Under the pieces are notes generated by a model. It searched no databases. It was not told the origin of the DNA and saw only the letters and a list, made by a program, of their open reading frames with translations. Made by a program: the position numbers and the translations under genes. A stretch of 64,000 nucleotides of DNA from positions 1 through 64,000 of the forward strand of contig NZ_FXUG01000023.1 of the NCBI RefSeq assembly GCF_900182915.1. The letters run 5' to 3'. The stretch is from Neorhodopirellula lusitana (GTDB taxonomy: Bacteria > Planctomycetota > Planctomycetia > Pirellulales > Pirellulaceae). Each line of letters starts with the position of its first letter. The stretch's first letter is position 1. Below, in pieces: positions 18,032 to 26,541 of this stretch.

Positions 18032-18598
18032 TTATCGAATCACACCAGCAACATCGGGGACCGTAGCACCAGCAACAGCGACTTCACTCAGTAACTCGTG
18101 AAACTTTTCAACCGGCTGATAGCCTACTCGATGGGCCACGACCTTACCTTGGGACTCGGCCACCAAAGTCGTTGGAAAAGCGGTCACTTCCACTCGTGAA
18201 AGCACGCGATTGTTTGCATCGGGTCGCAACCGAATCGGGATGAACCTGCCTAGCAAGCGTTTGCGAACCGATGGATCACACAAAGTATTGCGTTTCATCG
18301 CGTCACAATAAGTACATTGCTCACTGGTGATGAATATCACCATCGGTCGGCCGCTTTTTTTGGATTCCGCCCAACCGGACTCCAGCGTTTCGTACCAGAT
18401 TGGCTCGGCGGTCGCCGCCTGGCTGGACGTCAGTTCGAGTGCCGGTGAAGCAAAATCGGGCATCTCGCCGTGAGCGATCATGCCTGGGGTCAACGCGACC
18501 AGCCCAATCAGGCTCGCCAAGACGTAACCAACCAACACCGAAAAACGCGGAAGAAGCGACGCCGAACGCATCGCTGGGACCTGGAAAGCACGAATCAT
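18032..18598 (-). CDS. Exported thioredoxin-like protein
   Basis: This 188-residue protein starts from the ATG at 18598; an ATG at 18571 is equally possible, and a longer frame from 18709 is less likely. An N-terminal hydrophobic segment (about residues 20-43) is a signal peptide or anchor. The thioredoxin fold follows, with CTYC at residues 95-98 and the cis-Pro in VTAFPTTLVAE. The layout (YETLESGWAESKKSGRPMVIFI before the CxxC) matches the thioredoxin_7/DsbD-gamma-like group. It probably acts in disulfide exchange outside the cytoplasm. No partner gene is adjacent; the downstream gene is the DapA-like aldolase about 110 bases away. Confidence 0.8.
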   Translation of the reverse strand: MIRAFQVPAMRSASLLPRFSVLVGYVLASLIGLVALTPGMIAHGEMPDFASPALELTSSQAATAEPIWYETLESGWAESKKSGRPMVIFITSEQCTYCDAMKRNTLCDPSVRKRLLGRFIPIRLRPDANNRVLSRVEVTAFPTTLVAESQGKVVAHRVGYQPVEKFHELLSEVAVAGATVPDVAGVIR

Positions 18599-18850
18599 TT
18601 GCGCAAAACCATATTGAGAGCGAGAACCGCCGCAACTCGCCTTCAGGGTCCGAATCAGTCCACAATGTGAAGCTACCGAATCCCCAAAGAAACGTGTCTG
18701 ACGGAGCATTCTGCTCCGTTCAACGGCGCCAATGTGTAAAACCCAATCGCAAGATACGCGGGTTAGACAACCTAGGCAACAAGGTGGTGTAGTAACACCT
18801 CTGCAGGCAAGGTGTTCTTCTGCACAGAAATTCAGATGCTGTATCGGCGA

Positions 18851-19474
18851 CTATTTCGACTTTTGATAGATCGCCGTCAGCAGGGATTCGGTGTCCTTGA
18901 ACTTCTTCCCACTCTGCAACGCTTCATCGATCAGGTGACGTGCATCGGTCTCGCTATGGCCCAATGTGACCAGTGCATCATAGGTTTCTTCCACGACGGG
19001 CGAACTTTCGGGTGCCCCGCCGGACAAATCATCACCCGCCACGATCAAAGCAAATCGAGGCATTTTACGACGCAGCTTCGCGATAATCCGCTCGCTGGTG
19101 GCCGGGCCCACACCAGGCAACGCCGAAAGAGCTTTGCTGTCCTGTTCTTCAATCAACACGGCAAGTTCACGCACGGGGCGAATCATCGCGCGAAGAGCCT
19201 TTTTGACTCCGACACCGTCCACACTACAAAACAGATCAAAGAACTGACGTTCGGGTAAAGTTAAAAATCCGATCAAGCGAGGCGTCAAGCGGCCACCCTG
19301 AGCATTGCCCTCGATGTAGTCCAGCGTATGTAACCGGACCTCTTCATTCATCTTGGATTGAAGCTGACGACGAGTGAAATCGCCGACATAGACTTCGTAG
19401 TCAAAAGGTGCAGCGGCAATGGTCACGCTAGTTTCACCAACATGGACAAGCGTCCCTGCAATCGCACTGATCAA
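18851..19474 (-). CDS. ruvA: Holliday junction branch migration protein RuvA
   Basis: This 207-residue RuvA binds four-way junctions and loads RuvB. The start is a TTG at 19474: it lies 5 bases after AAGGAAG and gives the family-typical beginning MISAIAGTL. The longer frame from a TTG at 19522 would add a non-homologous leader. The two helix-hairpin-helix motifs are visible as [13 protein letters not shown] and [16 protein letters not shown]. The C-terminal domain III ([24 protein letters not shown]), which contacts RuvB, is present. Neither ruvB nor ruvC is in the window, so the genes are dispersed. Confidence 0.93.
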   Translation of the reverse strand: MISAIAGTLVHVGETSVTIAAAPFDYEVYVGDFTRRQLQSKMNEEVRLHTLDYIEGNAQGGRLTPRLIGFLTLPERQFFDLFCSVDGVGVKKALRAMIRPVRELAVLIEEQDSKALSALPGVGPATSERIIAKLRRKMPRFALIVAGDDLSGGAPESSPVVEETYDALVTLGHSETDARHLIDEALQSGKKFKDTESLLTAIYQKSK

Positions 19475-19609
19475 GATGGCTTCCTTCTTAGGTTCGGTAG
19501 GGAGGTGCTTTCTGTTTGTCAAAAAGCTTGTGGGATACGTCGTCGATCTACGGACGCAAATGAGACGTGGGATAGGCTTGGTGTGGTGTGGTACAGGAAG
19601 AACGGAGGT

Positions 19610-19632
19610 TAGCGGAGTCGCCAGACTTCGGG
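19610..19632. repeat. Dispersed repeat copy (GTCGCCAGACTTCGGG core)
   Basis: TAGCGGAGTCGCCAGACTTCGGG shares its 16-bp core (19617-19632) with an intergenic copy at 50104-50119. Here it is in the leader of ruvA and has no inverted partner. Confidence 0.55.
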
Positions 19633-19761
19633 ACCCGACCGCCGATCCACATAGCTCGGACCATTCTAGCGGCGGCGTTTTACCGGCGATTTCACTACAT
19701 AGACCACTAGCCGGTCACTGCATTGAAGACAGGCGAGAAACCGATCCCACCTTATCGATTA

Positions 19762-19804
19762 ACGCCTCAAGCCAACAGTGTGGACCACCGTTGGCTTGAG
19801 GCGT
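19762..19804 (-). terminator. Perfect 15-bp inverted repeat after the DUF6263-like gene
   Basis: ACGCCTCAAGCCAAC (19762-19776) is exactly inverted at 19790-19804, with a 13-nt loop. It lies 44 bases after the stop of the minus-strand gene at 19848-20807. No T-tract follows on either strand. It may still act as a terminator or mRNA-stabilising hairpin. Confidence 0.6.
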
Positions 19805-19847
19805 ATTGGATTAGCAATTGAGAATCGAATCGAACTGCTAGCAAATT

Positions 19848-20807
19848 CTAACGGCGTGATGGCGTGTCGTTCGCCTTGGCCGACTTCACGGTGTCTTCGT
19901 TGACCAACTCTTCGGTCATTCGAGCCCGGTATTCCATCATGCTACCGGCGCCCTGGAAGCCCACCACGGTTTCGTCCCAATTGAGTTCTTTGCCCAGCAG
20001 GTAACCGTTGTCGACATCGAACCGAATCGTGCCGTTACTTAGTTGCTGAACGACTTGTGCCTTGATGGACTCATCATCGATCGGTGTCAGGGTTTCGCTC
20101 TTCACCGCGATCGTCGCGACCCCCGCCTTCACCTTTTTGAGCGTGTAGACCTGGCGGATCTTGATCGTTTTAACCAACCCGGCTTCCGTGCGAGCCTGGA
20201 TTTCCGACGGCACTGCCCATGACGTGCCAACCGCAACAGCCTCCTCCGGCACCGACAACGTCAGCGAGCCCATGCCCAGCGACGATGCCGATCCAGCGTG
20301 CTTTTCGCGGCGGATTTCGTCGCCTTTTTCGTTGATCGTCACGGTTGCCAACGGTGTCCCGATTTGGCTGGCCACAACGCTAAAGACTCCGGGTGGTTCG
20401 TCACCCGTCTTGCTGTCCCAGCGAATTTCTTCCGCTTCGCCGTTCTGTTGAGTCATGGCAACGGATTCGATCTTGTGATCGAAGGTCATCTCGGAGGGCT
20501 TCACGTCATTCACCGTCCACGACCGAATACTGGTCGTATGCACGTTGGCAATTTCTTCCGTGCCATTGATCCGAGTCTTGGTTTTCGCGACATGAGTCAC
20601 TTCATATCGAATTTTTTGATTGGCGGACAATTTGTGCCGCAATTGATAGGTCTCACTCGACTCTGGCTTGGACTTAACCAAAACGCTTTGTGAATCTGCA
20701 GCGGTGGCTGCATGCTCAGCAAGCGTGCCGAACGAGGCAAAACCTGTGGCGGCGAGAACGATAGAAAGCCGAACAAGGCCCGACGAACGGTGAAGCAACA
20801 CAACCAT
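19848..20807 (-). CDS. Secreted protein, DUF6263-like
   Basis: This is a 319-residue protein. Residues 1-37 form a signal peptide ending in ATAADS. The mature part is beta-rich, with an ETYQLRHKLSANQKIRYEVTH start and repeated charged strands. The overall pattern (KSETLTPIDD, GTIRFDVDNGYLLGKEL) resembles the planctomycete DUF6263 family, whose function is not known. The start ATG at 20807 is preceded by AAAGGAA. It is single, with a strong hairpin downstream. Confidence 0.75.
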   Translation of the reverse strand: MVVLLHRSSGLVRLSIVLAATGFASFGTLAEHAATAADSQSVLVKSKPESSETYQLRHKLSANQKIRYEVTHVAKTKTRINGTEEIANVHTTSIRSWTVNDVKPSEMTFDHKIESVAMTQQNGEAEEIRWDSKTGDEPPGVFSVVASQIGTPLATVTINEKGDEIRREKHAGSASSLGMGSLTLSVPEEAVAVGTSWAVPSEIQARTEAGLVKTIKIRQVYTLKKVKAGVATIAVKSETLTPIDDESIKAQVVQQLSNGTIRFDVDNGYLLGKELNWDETVVGFQGAGSMMEYRARMTEELVNEDTVKSAKANDTPSRR

Positions 20808-20920
20808 TTCCTTTGGAAAGACTGGTCAGGGAAAGATTCTTTTCAAACCAACGTCCCTGGCGTTTATCAAAAACGCGACAGTTTTTCCAGATCAACTCTG
20901 CACCCAGCTCCAACTAAGCC

Positions 20921-21007
20921 AGCTCCAACTTCGGCCCAGCCCAAGCTCGAGCCAGCTCCAACTTCAGCACAGCCCAAGCTCCAGCCAACCCAAACTTCAG
21001 CCAACCC
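20921..21007. repeat. 33-bp tandem repeat, 2.6 copies
   Basis: Units start at 20921, 20954 and 20987 (the last is partial and diverged). Each begins AGCTCCAACTTC. It sits between the methyltransferase stop and the upstream region of the DUF6263-like gene. A reading frame through it encodes a Pro/Ala repeat but has no gene-like context. Confidence 0.75.
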
Positions 21008-21052
21008 AGCCTCTTGACAAACCAAGCTGGGTCCAATCCCCAATACAAAACG

Positions 21053-21796
21053 TCAGCTTTGCTTCGGAAACGCAGCCGGCTGGCCAAACCAATCCGGATG
21101 AAAGCCCTCTCGGACGGCTAACAAGATGGCCTTGCCATGCTGGTGCTCCGGCCCGTGGGTGTAGTCCCATTCGAGTCGTTCTTCATACCGGAGAATCCTC
21201 AATCGAGACTCCGCGGCGACCGCCCAAGCAGCCAGCTGATTGGGACGAAAATAGTTGATCACGGCGCCCGCAGTCTCGCTAACCGGCACTTGCCGGGTGT
21301 TGCCCGGTGCGACATCGCTTCCGGGGTCTTCGGTCGTGTGAACTTGCACATACAACATTCCATTGTCCGTCAGGCTGTCGCACATCCGTTGCCAAACAAT
21401 CTGGGCATCCAACGCTGGAATGTGGTCGAGCACCGTGGTCGCGATCACGGCATCGAAGTGATTTTCAGGAAAATCAAACTCGCGTACATCGCAAAGATTG
21501 GTTCTGATGCGTTCCGCCACATGGTGCTCAGCGGCTCGTTCATTGATCCGCGCCAAACCACGGTCGCTCAAGTCCACCGAAATCACGTCGTAACCCGCCG
21601 CCGCCAGCGCGATCGAGTCTCGTCCCGCGCCCGCGCCCAGATCAACGGCCCGCCCAATTGGCCGATCCCCAACCTGACCGTCCGCCCCGCCGAGTTGTTC
21701 TAAATACGCCTGCAGGGCAGCCGAGGGCTCCATCCCATAGGCAATCTCTTCCCGATTGTAGGCGTCAAAAAAATAGTCACTCGCTGGAGAGGTCAC
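21053..21796 (-). CDS. Class I SAM-dependent methyltransferase
   Basis: This is a 247-residue cytoplasmic protein. Motif I is AVDLGAGAGRDSIALA, motif II ends VISVDLSDRGL, and motif IV is HFDAVIATTVLDHIP. The fold is of the Methyltransf_11/25 type, related to TehB-like enzymes. The substrate is unknown. The gene stands alone, with a 33-bp repeat array downstream. Confidence 0.85.
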   Translation of the reverse strand: MTSPASDYFFDAYNREEIAYGMEPSAALQAYLEQLGGADGQVGDRPIGRAVDLGAGAGRDSIALAAAGYDVISVDLSDRGLARINERAAEHHVAERIRTNLCDVREFDFPENHFDAVIATTVLDHIPALDAQIVWQRMCDSLTDNGMLYVQVHTTEDPGSDVAPGNTRQVPVSETAGAVINYFRPNQLAAWAVAAESRLRILRYEERLEWDYTHGPEHQHGKAILLAVREGFHPDWFGQPAAFPKQS

Positions 21797-22182
21797 GTTG
21801 GTCTCTTATTATGCAAAGGTTCAAAATCAAGTTTGTGAGAGTTCCCACGCGGCCACATCACCCGCCAATCGCCTCTACTGTACAGACCCGTTAAGAGGAA
21901 ACCAATTGCGAGCAAAGTTTCCAAATCCAGCCGATCCTTTGCCAAGAATGCGTGCTCCCGTCCGAATCTCTTCCCAACACCCGACCGGCAGACTCTGGAT
22001 ACTTCCATCCCCGGATGCCAAAGCCTGGATGCCACGGAGGAGTTTCAAGATGCAGAGATCAGATCGAGATCGCTCCGACAACGCTGCACAACCGACACGC
22101 GAAGCCTCCTAATGCCCCACGCAGCCCCCGGTCAGATCCGAACCATGATCGACGAGCACAGCAATGACCGAAGAGCGCAATA
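21797..22182. other. Divergent intergenic region
   Basis: About 390 bases between the divergent methyltransferase and DUF1549 genes. It must contain both promoters, but I could not point to a convincing promoter, operator or small gene. Confidence 0.4.
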
Positions 22183-24003
22183 ATGATCGACGAGCCCAAT
22201 GATTCGAGCAGGCGTCGCGGCAGTCATGATCTGGCCTCGCTCGGATCCCGAGTCGGTCGCTGGGCGTTGTTGGTATTCTTGATGCTCAGCACTTTTGCCG
22301 TCCTGGTCACCGGCATGAGCGACAACCAACCAACCCCCACCCATCCGCAAAGCCCGGCTCACCCGCCCAAGATCTCCGCCGACACATCGCGCTGGAACTC
22401 GCAAATCGAACGGGCTTGGCAAGAACAAGTCCGAGCCGCCGGCCTGACACCGGCCCCCACCGCGGATTGGCTCACCGTCTGTCGCCGGCTATCGCTCGCA
22501 CTGGTCGGCACCGGGATGTCACTGGAAGAGATCCGCCGACTGGAACACTATCCCGAAGAGCAACGTGCCAATGTGCACCGCGAAACGCTGCTCAACGATG
22601 GGAGATTCCACGACTACTGGGGCGAACGATTCACACGCTTCCTGGTCGGCGCGGACCAAGGTCCGTTCCTGGTTTATCGTCGACGTCGATTCCGCACTTG
22701 GCTTTCCGAGCAAATTGCAGCGGGCAGCCCATACGACCATCTAACACGACAACTGATCGCCGCAGAAGGACTTTGGACGGATCGACCCGAAGTCAACTTC
22801 CACACAGTGACCTTTGACACGGGCGAAGGGAAGCCAGATCCGGTGCGTATCGCCGCGCGTGTCTCAAGAGCGTTTTTGGGGATCCGAATCGATTGCCTGC
22901 AATGCCACGACGACTTCCTGGGCAACGTCTCGATGGGTGATCCCACGTGGATGCGAAAGGACGTGATCCCCAAAGACGTAAAGCAAAAAGACGAGACTCT
23001 ACGAAAGAACGAGAATCCCAGCGCAGACAGCAACGCCGCACCAACAACCGACTATCGCGAAGGCACGCAACAGGACTTCCACTCGCTCGCCGCGTTCTTC
23101 ACCGCCGCCAAGAACAAGGGGCTACAAGGTTTGCAAAGCAAGCCGGCGGATTACTCGTTTCAGTACCTGTATGCGGAATCCGAAACCCAGGTGCCGCCCC
23201 AAGTTCCATTCCGCCCCGACCTCTGCCCATCCGAAGAAGAACGGCCGAACGCCCGCATGCGACTGGCCCACTGGATCACATCCCCCGAAAACTTGCAGTT
23301 CTCACGAGCCACCGTCACTCGCGTATGGACATTGCTATTCGGGCGTCCGCCGGGCGACGCGGTTGATGACCTGTCACTGGACGATACTCCCAGCCCGTTG
23401 ATGATGACGCTGACAAGAGCATTCATCAATGATGGCTTTGACCTTAAATCGCTCATTCGCATGATCACGGATAGCCCCGCTTTTCATGTCGATAGCCGCG
23501 CGGATTTTGAAATCACCCAACGACACGAAGACGCGATGGCCGCGTTCCCACTCGTTCGTCTACGCGCCGAACAGGTCGCTGGCGCGATCATCCAAGCGGG
23601 CCGAGTGAAAACGATCGACCGCGAAAGTTCGTTCATCGTACAACTCCAGCGTTACGGCGAGACAAACGATTTCCTAAAACGATACGGCGACCTGGGCGAC
23701 GATGAATTCAGCAGCGATGCCATCACGATTCCGCAACGATTACTGATGCTCAACGGCAAACTGACCCGAGAAATCACTCAGTGGAACCCCATCCTCAACA
23801 CATCGGCCCATGCCGGCATGTTCGCACCGAATCCAACCGGAGTCGTCGAGTCCCTTTACTTGGCCACACTCAATCGCCTTCCCACACTTACTGAACAAGA
23901 ACACTTCACCCAACGAATCGAGGACGCCGAAAGTCGTAAATCGGCGATCGAGGACATCGTTTGGGTGTTGTTCAACAGCAGCGAATTCGCGTGGAACCAC
24001 TGA
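22183..24003 (+). CDS. DUF1549/DUF1553 domain protein (short form)
   Basis: This is a 606-residue protein. A hydrophobic segment near residues 27-48 suggests membrane anchoring or export. The DUF1549 part (WLTVCRRLSLALVGT, then FHDYWGERFTRFLVG) carries CLQCHDD, a CxxCH motif that could bind heme c. The DUF1553 part (NLQFSRATVTRVWTLLFGRPP, then FDLKSLIRMITDSPAF) follows. Typical family members have an additional N-terminal PSCyt1 cytochrome domain, which is absent here. The DUF1501 gene starts 3 bases after its stop, the usual planctomycete pairing. The pair is thought to act in the envelope, with unknown substrate. Confidence 0.88.
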   Translation: MIDEPNDSSRRRGSHDLASLGSRVGRWALLVFLMLSTFAVLVTGMSDNQPTPTHPQSPAHPPKISADTSRWNSQIERAWQEQVRAAGLTPAPTADWLTVCRRLSLALVGTGMSLEEIRRLEHYPEEQRANVHRETLLNDGRFHDYWGERFTRFLVGADQGPFLVYRRRRFRTWLSEQIAAGSPYDHLTRQLIAAEGLWTDRPEVNFHTVTFDTGEGKPDPVRIAARVSRAFLGIRIDCLQCHDDFLGNVSMGDPTWMRKDVIPKDVKQKDETLRKNENPSADSNAAPTTDYREGTQQDFHSLAAFFTAAKNKGLQGLQSKPADYSFQYLYAESETQVPPQVPFRPDLCPSEEERPNARMRLAHWITSPENLQFSRATVTRVWTLLFGRPPGDAVDDLSLDDTPSPLMMTLTRAFINDGFDLKSLIRMITDSPAFHVDSRADFEITQRHEDAMAAFPLVRLRAEQVAGAIIQAGRVKTIDRESSFIVQLQRYGETNDFLKRYGDLGDDEFSSDAITIPQRLLMLNGKLTREITQWNPILNTSAHAGMFAPNPTGVVESLYLATLNRLPTLTEQEHFTQRIEDAESRKSAIEDIVWVLFNSSEFAWNH

Positions 24004-24005
24004 TC

Positions 24006-25313
24006 ATGTTCAACTCTTCATTCACGCCTCTTTGTGACCCCCGAATCCACCTGTCTCGGCGGCGACTCCTGGGTGCTGGCGGCGGCTTGATGCTGCCCAG
24101 TATCGCCCGCCAACTTGCAGTCGCTGCCGAACGTTCACGTGATCCCCAGTCGCCGCCAATGAGCCTGATCATGCTTTGGTTGGAAGGGGGCCCCAGCCAA
24201 CTCGAAACCTTTGATCCACATCCCGGCACGCTGGTCGGTGGCGACACCCGTGCAATCCCAACCAGTGTCTCGGGACTTGAGATTTCTGATGCGTTCCCCG
24301 CCACCGCCGAGGCTATGCACTTGGCCACTTTGGTACGCAGCGTCGTGGGTCAAGAGGGCGATCATGAGCGGGCGATCTACAACATCAAGACCGGCTTTCG
24401 ACCCGACCCGACGCTCATTCATCCCGCCATCGGTGCGGTCCTTTGCGACGCTGACGATTCCGGTGCCGACATTCCCCGGCACGTTTCCATCTTGCCCACC
24501 AATAGTGCCGGGCGAGGTGGCTTCCTGGGCGCCAAGTGGGATGCCTTCCGCACCGGCGACCCGCGGAATCCGGTTCCCGATGTAATCGCGAACGTGGACC
24601 AAGATCGCTTGTCCCAACGGCTTGCCGATTTGCAAAACATCGTCGAACCCCAGTTTTCTAAAAACCGCTTAACCAACCTGCAAGAAAATCGCACCCTCCA
24701 TCAAGCCAGCACTGAAGCGGCCCGCCGGATGATGTCCAGTGACCAGCTGGAAGCGTTTGACGTTCGCCTGGAATCCGAGTCCAACCGGCAAGCATTTGGC
24801 GAAGATCGGTTTGGCCGAGGATGCCTGGCCGCCGCCCGGCTCATCGAAGTGGGCGTGCGATGCGTCGAGGTCACGCTGAATGGTTGGGACAGCCACGTCA
24901 ACAATCACTCCCTGCAAAACTCAGCCGCATCGAGACTGGATCCCGCCCTGGCCGCGTTACTGCATCGCCTGGAAGATCGTGGACTCTTGGAATCAACGTT
25001 GGTCGTTTGCGGCGGCGAGTTCGGACGCACCCCACGAGTCAATGCCGCCGAAGGACGTGACCACTGGCCACACGGATTCAGCGTTCTGATGGCGGGTGGC
25101 CGTTTCCGTAAAGGACACGTGCATGGGGCAACGTCCACGGACATCGGCGCCACCAGCCCAGCGAAACATGTTGGCGAGCCGGTCACGATCTCGGATCTCC
25201 ACGCGACGCTGCAAACCGCCTTGGGCCTGGATCCTAATTATGAATACGACACGCCTGTCGGTCGCCCCATGTTCCGATCCGAAGGCCGCGTGTTGGACTC
25301 ACTTCTAACCTAA
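24006..25313 (+). CDS. DUF1501 protein (alkaline-phosphatase/sulfatase-like fold), Tat-exported
   Basis: This 435-residue protein starts from the ATG at 24006, just after the preceding stop codon. A twin-arginine signal is visible (SRRRLLGAGGGLML). The body has the DUF1501 blocks LWLEGGPSQLETFDPHP, VTLNGWDSHVNN, VVCGGEFGRTPRVN and GRDHWPHGFSVLMAGG. These contain the Asp, His and Glu residues that would bind metal in the sulfatase-like fold. It pairs with the DUF1549/DUF1553 protein upstream. The reaction is not established. Confidence 0.9.
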   Translation: MFNSSFTPLCDPRIHLSRRRLLGAGGGLMLPSIARQLAVAAERSRDPQSPPMSLIMLWLEGGPSQLETFDPHPGTLVGGDTRAIPTSVSGLEISDAFPATAEAMHLATLVRSVVGQEGDHERAIYNIKTGFRPDPTLIHPAIGAVLCDADDSGADIPRHVSILPTNSAGRGGFLGAKWDAFRTGDPRNPVPDVIANVDQDRLSQRLADLQNIVEPQFSKNRLTNLQENRTLHQASTEAARRMMSSDQLEAFDVRLESESNRQAFGEDRFGRGCLAAARLIEVGVRCVEVTLNGWDSHVNNHSLQNSAASRLDPALAALLHRLEDRGLLESTLVVCGGEFGRTPRVNAAEGRDHWPHGFSVLMAGGRFRKGHVHGATSTDIGATSPAKHVGEPVTISDLHATLQTALGLDPNYEYDTPVGRPMFRSEGRVLDSLLT

Positions 25314-25536
25314 AGTCTTAGCCAATACCTTGATCACGCATCTCTTGGGATGCAAAGCCTGAAGCAAAAGAGGATGCGTTAAACCCATTGCGTCTTCCAC
25401 CACGCCCCCCGCTGCGATCGCCCCCACGTTTCACCCCACTGCGAAGATCGCTCGCCTGCCCCTACAATGCTCCGCTTTCCTCTGAAATCGCGGACTCTTC
25501 CGCACTCACGGACTCATCTGGGGCTGTACCGTCGCG

Positions 25537-26541
25537 ATGCCGATTATCGAAGTCAACGACCTAACCAAGCACTACCGCGTCTACCAGAAAAAAGAAGGCC
25601 TGGGCGGCAGCATTCGTGGACTTTTCCACCGAGAATTCCGTGACGTTCACGCGGTCCAAGGCATCAACCTGACCGTGGAACAGGGCGAATTCGTCGCCTT
25701 CTTGGGCCCCAACGGAGCCGGCAAGACCACCACGCTGAAACTATTGTCGGGTGTGATTCAACCCACCGGCGGTACCGCGACCGTGATGGGGCACATTCCT
25801 TGGAAACGGGAGGACGATTACCGACGCAGATTCGCGCTGGTCATGGGCCAAAAGAACCAGCTCTGGTGGGATCTGCCCGCCCGCGAGTCCTACCGTCTTC
25901 ACCAACACATCTACGGCATCGACGCCAAGGCATTTGAAGCCCGTCTGGATGAACTAAGCGATCTGCTCGACGTCACCCGCCTGCTCGACCAACCCGTCCG
26001 CGAATTGTCACTCGGCGAACGGATGAAGATGGAGCTGATCGCAGCGTTGCTGCACAGCCCCGAGGTTCTCTTTCTGGACGAACCGACGATCGGCTTGGAC
26101 GTCATCGCTCAACACAACATCCAAAAGTTCTTGAAATACTACCAAGAGAAACGCCAGATCACGATTCTGCTGACCAGCCACTACATGAAAGACATCGCTG
26201 CATTATGTCGCCGCGTCGTCGTCATTGCTCGCGGCACCATCCAGTACGACGGTTCTCTATCGGGCATCATCGATAAGTTCAGCGGTGACAAATTGGTCAC
26301 GCTGCAGTTCGCCGCATCGGAATCGCTTTCGCTACCGAAATCACTGGGTGAAGTGGTCAACGAGAACTGGCCCAAGATTCAATACAAGGTCCCTCGTGGC
26401 GACGTGCCACGACTTTTAGCCGAAACGCTTCGCGATCACTCTATTGAAGATGTCGTCGTCGAAGATCCACCACTCGAAGACGTCATCGCTGGACTGTTTC
26501 GCGAGTCAATGGAAAACACTCAGGAAGCTGCTCAAGCATGA
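25537..26541 (+). CDS. ABC-2-type transporter ATP-binding protein
   Basis: This is a 334-residue ATPase subunit. Walker A is GPNGAGKTT, the signature is ELSLGERMKME, and Walker B is VLFLDEPTIGLD with a following H-loop (TSHYM). The N-terminus (IEVNDLTKHYRVYQKK) and C-terminus resemble exporters of the daunorubicin/viologen type, which pair with two DUF990-type permeases. No permease gene is adjacent. Instead the frame overlaps the ABC-F gene by 4 bases (ATGA), so the two are translationally coupled. Confidence 0.92.
   Translation: MPIIEVNDLTKHYRVYQKKEGLGGSIRGLFHREFRDVHAVQGINLTVEQGEFVAFLGPNGAGKTTTLKLLSGVIQPTGGTATVMGHIPWKREDDYRRRFALVMGQKNQLWWDLPARESYRLHQHIYGIDAKAFEARLDELSDLLDVTRLLDQPVRELSLGERMKMELIAALLHSPEVLFLDEPTIGLDVIAQHNIQKFLKYYQEKRQITILLTSHYMKDIAALCRRVVVIARGTIQYDGSLSGIIDKFSGDKLVTLQFAASESLSLPKSLGEVVNENWPKIQYKVPRGDVPRLLAETLRDHSIEDVVVEDPPLEDVIAGLFRESMENTQEAAQA

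Noticed and set aside
23961-24005. Earlier TTG start for the DUF1501 gene
   Set aside because: It lies inside the DUF1549 coding region. The ATG at 24006, three bases after the upstream stop codon, fits the Tat signal better.
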